Assembly: GCA_026826555.1 (NCBI GenBank)
Contig: JAKSZT010053764.1
Coordinates: 35,348,079-35,412,078 of the forward strand
Direction of reading: 5' to 3'
Length of the DNA stretch: 64,000 nt
From: Tolypeutes matacus
Lineage: Eukaryota > Chordata > Mammalia > Cingulata > Chlamyphoridae
In this document: piece after piece, positions 57,725 to 64,000 of the stretch
Numbering within the stretch: position 1 is the first letter of the stretch
Layout: each line of letters begins with the position of its first letter
Made by a program: the position numbers and the translations under genes
The notes under the pieces: generated by a model
What the model was told of the DNA's origin: nothing
The model's database searches: none
What the model saw: only the letters and a program-made list of their open reading frames with translations

Positions 57725-57985
57725 CTCTTATCATTCTAATAGTAATAATACAATGGTAATTCTATAAAATAGAGACAGTGCTAAGTGATTTGCATGCATT
57801 GTCTCATTTATTCCTCACAACAACACCCAATGAGAGATTATCGTCAACCCCATTTACTGAAGAAAATAACCAAGGTTCACAAGGGTAAGTAACTTGCTCA
57901 AGAGACACATGCGGAAAGAAAAGTTGTTGGGAATCAGTTGCAAGTGTATAATCCAAAAACCTATGCTCTTAAGCACTTTTCACAC
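57725..57985 (-). mobile_element. MIR SINE, minus strand
   Basis: 'gcattgtctcatttattcct', 'ccccatttactgaagaaaa', 'aagtaacttgctcaagagac' and 'cctatgctcttaagcac' are the reverse complement of MIR. Confidence 0.85.
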
Positions 57986-57989
57986 AACG

Positions 57990-58575
57990 TCAGAAACAAA
58001 AGTAATTGAACATCTGTTACTTTTTCATTCGTCATGCACATGACTTACACTGGCCAATCAGGCACCCCTTTCCTCTAGGCAAGGTAGGACCTCACTAAAG
58101 CTGAGACAATCGGACAACACTAGGAAACCAATGAGCCAGAGTTATCAAGGAAAATGTTTTCTTTCCCTTGAGGCTGCTAAGAGAGTATTATTTGAGTCTT
58201 GAGCTGTCAGTCAAATGGAGAAAGCCTATCTGAGATATAAACAGAGACCTGACGAGATAATTAGAATGTCTGGATCCAACCACATGTGAGACTATCTCCT
58301 AATTAATTTCCTATTGTGTTTAAGCTCATTTAACTTGAGTTTCTGTCACAATGGAAATATTCTTAATAAAATAATGTAATCAAAAAAGAATAGGATGTGA
58401 AGTCAAACAAATTAGGATTCATATTCTATCTCCTGACCTTCTATATCTCAGAAATTAAATAGTTGTTTTTGAAATTCTTTGAATCTGTAAATTCTTGTCA
58501 ATAAACACAGGAATAATAATACCTACTGTATGCCTTGTCTTCATGTTTACAGGTAAAATAAAATGAATAAGAGAA
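57990..58575. other. Unique non-coding sequence
   Basis: No repeat or gene recognised. Confidence 0.45.
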
Positions 58576-58579
58576 TAGG

Positions 58580-58695
58580 TTGGAGGGATGGTCTACCTGG
58601 ATTAAAATCCTGGCTCCATTCTTGCCTGCTATATGACCTTGGACAATTTATTTGCACCCTTTCTCCCTCCATTCCTTCCTTCCCTCTCTCCTTCT
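58580..58695 (+). mobile_element. MIR SINE, truncated beside a hAT element
   Basis: 'ggattaaaatcctggctcca' and 'tgctatatgaccttggacaa' follow MIR. The rest is missing where the hAT element begins at 58703. Confidence 0.75.
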
Positions 58696-58702
58696 TTTAA
58701 AT

Positions 58703-58894
58703 CAGGGGTTCTTAACCTTTTTTGTTCCACAGACCCCTTGCCAGTCAGGTGAAAACCACAGACCCCTTATTTAGTCCACACTATACTGTGTATTATTTAA
58801 TAAATATATCACACCCGCACCAACACGTCCCCACAAGAAGAATGTGTTTTTGAATTTCAGTTCAAGCCCACAGATCCCTGGTTAAGAAACCCTG
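58703..58894 (+). mobile_element. Non-autonomous hAT transposon (MITE), copy 2
   Basis: CAGGGGTTCTTAACC to the inverted end GGTTAAGAAACCCTG, 192 bp, matching the reverse complement of the element at 5257-5446 along its full length. The 8-bp flanks ttttaaat and atctaagc have diverged. Non-coding. Confidence 0.85.
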
Positions 58895-58954
58895 ATCTAA
58901 GCTGTGCTCCCAAAGGCGGGGGAGGGGGGGGGCGGTGTAGAACTAAGCAGATTT

Positions 58955-59105
58955 ACAACCGTCATTCAACAAATATTTATTGAAACTTACTATGTGCCAG
59001 GAACTGAACTAGTTACTGGGAAATCAAAATGAGCAAAGCAGACATGCTCTCTGCCCTCCTGGAAAAAAGACAGATACTAAAAAATAATCACATGAATAGA
59101 TGCAA
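58955..59105 (-). mobile_element. L2 3' end fragment, minus strand
   Basis: 'caacaaatatttattgaaac', 'ttactatgtgccaggaactg' and 'gctctctgccctcctgg' are the reverse complement of the L2 3' end. Confidence 0.78.
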
Positions 59106-60190
59106 TGTATGTGGCAACTGGAGCTTTCCATCCCTTTGAGATCCTGGTGAATTGCTTTGAATGCCCTTCCCCACCCCCATGCCATGACTGTAACTGAAGT
59201 CTTCCCCAAGATTTCTGCCAATTCCATGTGGGAAAGGGAAGGACCTAACTTCCCTTCTAACTTCTTGGGCACTGGCTTCCTGATATATGCCTTGGTCATG
59301 CACCACTTTGATCCCTACATTAAAAGAGATTCCCCTTAATCAGTTTCCACAACAACAAAATCTCCTAACCCAAGCATTTATAAGATTGGTGATCATTATT
59401 GAAGGTTTCATTTGGATCCTAAGGAGTCCCTTGCATAGCTTACAGTCTTTCTCCATATCACTACCTTCTCCATTGCCCCTTGTTTTTCTCCTGTTTCAAT
59501 TCCCTTATGGAGAATTTATGGATTATGGAATTGAAATTAATAATTTAACAAGAGTTCTAAATTCTTCTCCCTCTATCTCATAGGACAGGTTTACCTCTCC
59601 TTACAAAATGCACAGATCAACTTCAATTCCAAATGCATATTGAAGTATTTTCCCAATAAATACAGTTCTCTCCCTAAGAGTAATTCTTCTGCTACCTGTT
59701 AAAGTAACACGTTTTTTCACTATTTTGTGACATGTATATATACTTTAAATGGGGACAAGATATACGAAGGAAAAGTAGAGTACCGTGAGAATGTAAAACA
59801 AGGGAAGTGACCCAGTCTAATGGGTCAAAAAAGGATTCCTTGGGGTGATATCTGAAGAATAAATAGAACTTAACCAGTTACAGAAGCGAAGGAGAACTTT
59901 CCATAGAAAGGAAACAATGTATTTAGTTAGTTTGTTTTTTTAATAAAGAGGAAAGATAATTAGAATGAAAGAATAAACAAGATAAGAGAATGAAGATGAA
60001 GCCAGCTTTGAAGTTGGAAAAGAAAATATATGCATTGAACTCCTATATAATTGTAAGAGGTGAGCTACAAAATCTAAACTGAAGTTTCTACCAAACAACA
60101 CCTGAAGGAAAACATAGTCAGTGGTAAAATTGAATTTGCATCAAATAAAAGCACACTAAGAAATACTTCTTCTACCACATGGTTGATGAT
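59106..60190. other. Unique non-coding sequence
   Basis: No repeat or gene recognised. The overlapping short frames near 59024-59339 lack support. Confidence 0.45.
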
Positions 60191-60194
60191 TGAC

Positions 60195-60415
60195 TAGTAA
60201 TAATAGCATTAACATATATTGACTGCTCACTTTTATTATCTCATTCAATCATCACAAGTTTAGGTAGCAGATAATAACATTATCCTCATTTTAGGCTTGA
60301 GGCTAAGAGGCTATAGGAGCTGTGCATGGTTGTTAAATGCTAAGTGGAAGAGTCAGGATCCCAAACCAGGCCAGCCATCTGGCTCCCCAGGCCTTTATCT
60401 TAATTACCATGGTAT
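60195..60415 (-). mobile_element. MIR SINE, minus strand
   Basis: 'ttattatctcattcaatcat', 'aacattatcctcattttagg' and 'gtggaagagtcaggatccc' follow the reverse complement of MIR. Confidence 0.72.
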
Positions 60416-60734
60416 GCTGAATTCAGGTCCTCTGCCTTCTCTGCTTTCCTAGGACAATAATGACAAGCAGGATTTTAGTATTCTGCAGCTCATGGGGAGC
60501 TACCCTTCCATGACATCATCTAGCCTTGGTTTGGTGCAAACATAACACTTGAAAACTTCCCTGAATTCATGGGGTTCTCTTTCCATTTGGTCCAACCAGA
60601 TTCCTTTTCATTGGAATGTACACAGTGTGCTCAGTGATGTGTGTTTTTGTGTTATTTTTATGTTATTGAAGTCATGAGAATGAGAACTTTAAAGCATTAA
60701 ATTTCGAGGGTCTTGTGGAAGAATGCCTGGCTCA

Positions 60735-60815
60735 GGACATTTTTTTTTTTTAGATAACGGGACTGGGGATTGAACCCGGGCTCTCATATGTGGGAAGCCA
60801 GTGTTCAACCCATGA
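60735..60815 (-). mobile_element. Xenarthran SINE fragment, minus strand
   Basis: A T run followed by 'ggggattgaacccgggctct' and 'gtgggaagccagtgttcaac', the reverse of the SINE head. Truncated; no box A. Confidence 0.75.
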
Positions 60816-60918
60816 TATCTTTTTAATAATGGTATTGACCATGTCAGAAAATATATTTTGTGTGTGTCAAAGTAAAAATGTTTATTTTGATTGATTTCTC
60901 AATGTATAGTTCAATATG

Positions 60919-61468
60919 ATGTCAGTTTTGTTTTGTTTTTCACATTTCTTACAATTGATGAACACATATTGAAGCATTACTACTAAGTATGGTCTATAGT
61001 TTACGTTATGGCTTATACTTTGTACTGCACAATTTTATAGGTTTTGATAAAATGTATAATGGCCTGTATCTGTCATTGCAATGTCATTCAGAATAATTCC
61101 AATGTCCCAAATATGCCCCATGTTACACCTATTCTTCCCTCTCCTTCCCCTCAGAAACTTTGGTGGCTACTGCCTTTATATCAATGATACAAGTTCTTCC
61201 ATTACTAGAATAATAAGTCTACTTTAGTCCATAGTTGCTTTCCCATCTTATGTTTGTTTGCTCCTCAGTCTTGAGGATTTGGGGATGGTGATGCCCACTC
61301 CACTTCTGATTGAGAGGGGGTTTAGATCCCATGAGGCAGATGGATGGAACTGCCTTGCTTGCTGTTGTACATACTCTTTTTTAGGATGGGCATTGTCCAT
61401 CATCATCCTTTCGTTAGTTGTCCTGGGTGAGTCTGATGAACTGGAGAATAAATATTAATGCCAGTTTT
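60919..61468 (-). mobile_element. Xenarthran element copy ending early at its 3' side
   Basis: The insert 60930-61457 corresponds to the middle of module B in reverse. The flanks atgtcagtttt and atgccagtttt match at 10 of 11 bases. The last 150 bp of the normal 3' end is absent; instead the minus strand ends 'gtgaaaaacaaaac'. The RNA copied was therefore shorter at the 3' end than usual, or was primed internally. Confidence 0.75.
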
Positions 61469-61469
61469 T

Positions 61470-62660
61470 AATGTGAAAAATTTGGTTCCACTGAAACTGC
61501 ATAATGCTACAGAGAGCTATCATTTCAGAAAATGTATTTTTAATCACTGTCATGAATAAAAATGACGAAGATGATCAGTAATCTAAGGAGCTCAGAATAC
61601 AATTAAGTCAGCCATTTGAATCTGGATTTGCACACGCAAACCTCTGGCAAGGTCTTCATGATGTAGTAGGCACACCAGTCATTTCAACCATTCATATGTC
61701 CAATGGGGGATCTTTGCAAGATCAACTCAGATGTGGTCACCAAAAACTATGGAAAGAGTACAAATTCAATTTTCAAAAGCCATTACCTGCCTTTCTCTCC
61801 CCTGTCCTCAGGGACTTTTTCCCATCTACTCGTTCCTTTTTTAAGCACCCTCTGTCCCCCATCTCCATTTTTTGTCATGGAGTGCCTTGTAAGGAAAGCA
61901 TTATAAAGCTACATTGCCAAAGCACTGAATGTTTAAACCTTCTACATAGTACATTAGTTCATAGCTTGAATGTTTTGAAATCTGATCAACATGTGGACTC
62001 TCAATACATTAAGCAAAGCAAGCAAAATTAGTCTACTTTATGTCAGGTGCTTAGCACAAATCCCTTAATAATGTGCTTGAGTGCAGAAACCATTAATAAA
62101 TGCAAAATTCCTTAAGACAGGCTTGAATAATTAAGGCATATGTGTATCCTTCTAATTAAAAAAAAAAAGAACATTAGGCAGATGAGTGGAATTTCTGAGT
62201 TAAAAAATTCAAAGGCTTCTTTTGAATGCCTTTTGTCTTTCTCTTCAAGATGAAAGGAACACTGCTGGTCATTGTAGATGCCAACAGTTATAGCACAGGC
62301 ACAAAGCACACAGAACTCTGTGTCTTATTAAAAACAATTTGGTATTCATCTGCCAACTTATAACTCAGTTCTCAATCAGGGCCTGTCTGATTAAGTCAGG
62401 CAATTCAAATATGAGGGGGCAGCTGGTACTGCTATGCAAATAAACACATGAGGAAGAAATGGAACCAATGAATCAACAAGCAGATGGTAAAAAGCCAAGG
62501 CCTTCAAAGAGTACTTAAATATCTTTTCCTCTCTACTCCCCATCACCCAACATCTCAAAGAATTTCTATTCAAAGGGATCATAAAGATCATCATTTAGTT
62601 TAGTGATCAACATAGAATGGTTTCTAACATTGTTCTTTTCAGCATTAAACATTTACTGAG
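61470..62660. other. Unique non-coding sequence
   Basis: No repeat or gene recognised. A 111-residue plus-strand frame at 61696-62031 has no domain, splice or composition support. Confidence 0.45.
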
Positions 62661-62664
62661 AGAA

Positions 62665-63228
62665 AACATTGTGGGTGGGGACCCACATAATGAGCGAGAA
62701 GGTGTTGGACTCCCATCTTGGGGAGTCCTGCTATGTTCTCAGATGGAGGTGCAGGAGTCTCTCGACAGCATAGGCAGTGCTTAATAGGGGAGGATAGTCC
62801 AGTATGTCAAGTCCTCAGTGTTGCTGCAAGTAATTATGAATATTGTCCTTCAATGAGTTAATATTGATGGTTACCATGGTCCCCAAGGGGATGGAGAGGA
62901 AGGAATAGAATAGATGGAATATGGGGCATTTTGGGGAGTGATGGAATTGTACTACATGATCTTGCAATGGTGGATACAGACCATGTTAAATTTCATCAAA
63001 ATTTATAGAAGTGTATGGTCCAAAATGTAAACCATAAACTAAATCATTGACCATGGTTAGTAGTAATGTTTCAATATTTGTACATCAATTGTAACAAATG
63101 TACCATTCACGAGTAAAATGTTATTAATAGGGGAAAGGGGAAAGGGGGAAGGATGTTGGGTATATGGAAATTACCTATATTCTGTACGTGACTTTTCTGT
63201 AACCTAAAGCTTCTTTAAAGACAAAATG
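62665..63228 (+). mobile_element. Xenarthran element, module A copy
   Basis: Matches 10690-11240 of copy 1 ('gggtgcagacccacacaatg'-like start, 'gcatgggaatagtagg' region, 'gacttttctgtaacctaaag' end). It shows that module A's 3' end can be an independent terminus. It ends directly against a minus-strand L1 without a long poly(A). Confidence 0.75.
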
Positions 63229-64000
63229 AAATTGCATTAAATCTGTAGATTAGTTTGGGTAGGATAGACATCTTCATGATGTTTAGTCTTCCCATCCATG
63301 AACAGGGAATCTTTTTCCATTTATTTAAGTCTTCTTTGATTTCCTTTAACAGTGTTGTATAGTTTTCTGTATATAAGTCCTTTATATCATTAGTTAAATT
63401 TATACCGAGGTATTTGATTCTTTTATTTACTATTGTAAATGGTATTTTTTTACTGATTTCCTCCTCAGTTTGCTCGTTATTGGTGTACAGAAATGCTACT
63501 GATTTCTGAGCGTTGATCTTATAGCCTGCAACATTACTGAACTCCTTTATAAGTTCTAGAAGCCTTGTTGTAGACTTCTCAGGGCTTTCTATGTATAGGA
63601 TCATGTCATCTGCAAATAATGAAATTTTTACTTCTTCTTTTCCAATCTGGATGCCCTTTATGTCCTTTTCTTGTCTCAGTGCTCGTGCAAGTACTTCTAA
63701 GACAATGTTAAATAGGAGTGGTGATAATGGGCATCCTTGTCTTGCTCCCGATCTCAGAGGGAAGGCTTTTAGGATTTCACCGTTGAAAATGATGTTAGCT
63801 TTGGGTTTTTCATATATACCCTTTATCATATTCAGAAAGTTTCCATCTATTCCTATCTTTTGTAGTGTTTTTATGAGGAAAGAGTGTTGTATTTTGTTGA
63901 ATGTTTTTTCTGAATCTATAGAGATGATCATGTGATTTTTTTCTTTCAGTCTCTTTATGTGGTGTATTACATTGATTGATTTTCTTATATTGAACCATCC
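63215..64000 (-). mobile_element. L1 ORF2 reverse transcriptase fragment, fairly intact
   Basis: A 238-codon open frame (63215-63931, minus strand) encodes the L1 ORF2 RT core: '[19 protein letters not shown]' (fingers/palm), the catalytic 'FADDMILYI', and 'GYKINAQKS'. The active-site Asp pair is present. It extends past 63931 in a changed frame to the window end. The 3' third of ORF2 and the 3' UTR are missing at 63228. This is the youngest-looking L1 in the window, judging by the open frame, but it is a fragment. Confidence 0.92.

Noticed and set aside
61696..62031. 111-residue plus-strand frame
   Set aside because: No known domain or splice context, and an overlapping frame of similar length in the same place suggests chance.
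62665..64000. L1 with a twin-priming 5' inversion
   Set aside because: In twin priming the inverted part lies upstream of the 3' part; here the order is the reverse.

Overview
The window looks like AT-rich, CpG-poor nuclear DNA of a placental mammal, most likely a xenarthran (armadillo, sloth or anteater). The main clue is at least seven tRNA-derived SINEs with the box-A/box-B heads and the 'gcggctgtggctcaat' and 'gcggatgtggctca' openings I associate with the xenarthran DAS-type SINE group. Ancient mammalian repeats (L1M, L2, MIR, MER5A-like) fill much of the rest. I find no intact multi-exon host gene. The window reads as intergenic or deep-intronic DNA built by nested retrotransposition.

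Layout. 1-4800: decayed L1 ORF2 and 3' UTR (+) with two SINEs. 4929-10240: an endogenous retrovirus on the minus strand (3' LTR, env, integrase, RNase H, RT, protease remnants), with a hAT MITE in the LTR and a SINE in the integrase. 10240-13075: a full-length copy of an unnamed 2.85 kb non-LTR element (+). 13075-15925: ancient L1 (+). 20460-24700: L1 5'-end and 3'-end pieces (+) interrupted by a solo LTR and a SINE. 27050-29725: an L2 split by a second solo LTR and a 1.4 kb copy of the same element. 30120-34105: a MIR split by a second full-length copy of the 2.85 kb element (-), itself split by a third solo LTR that contains a further retro-insert. 34380-36240: L1 5' end (+). 36250-48650: mostly unique sequence with scattered MIR, L2, MER5A-like and LTR fragments. 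48690-51890: L1 (-), ORF2 plus 5' end. 52030-55900: a second, class I-like ERV (-) that lost RT and RNase H. 53592-54225: an RPS26 retrocopy inside that ERV. 55900-63230: unique sequence, MIR/L2, a second hAT MITE copy and two more copies of the new element. 63230-64000: L1 ORF2 (-) running off the window.

The only complete protein-coding frame of a host protein is the RPS26 retrocopy (115 codons, no stop, all four zinc cysteines). Its insertion starts about 170 bp upstream of the expected transcription start and carries a TATA box and an ETS-type site, so it may have brought its own promoter. The candidate least like a known repeat is the 2.85 kb element. It is bounded by 15-bp target-site duplications, has two homologous 3' modules in tandem, and is represented by about ten copies in this window.
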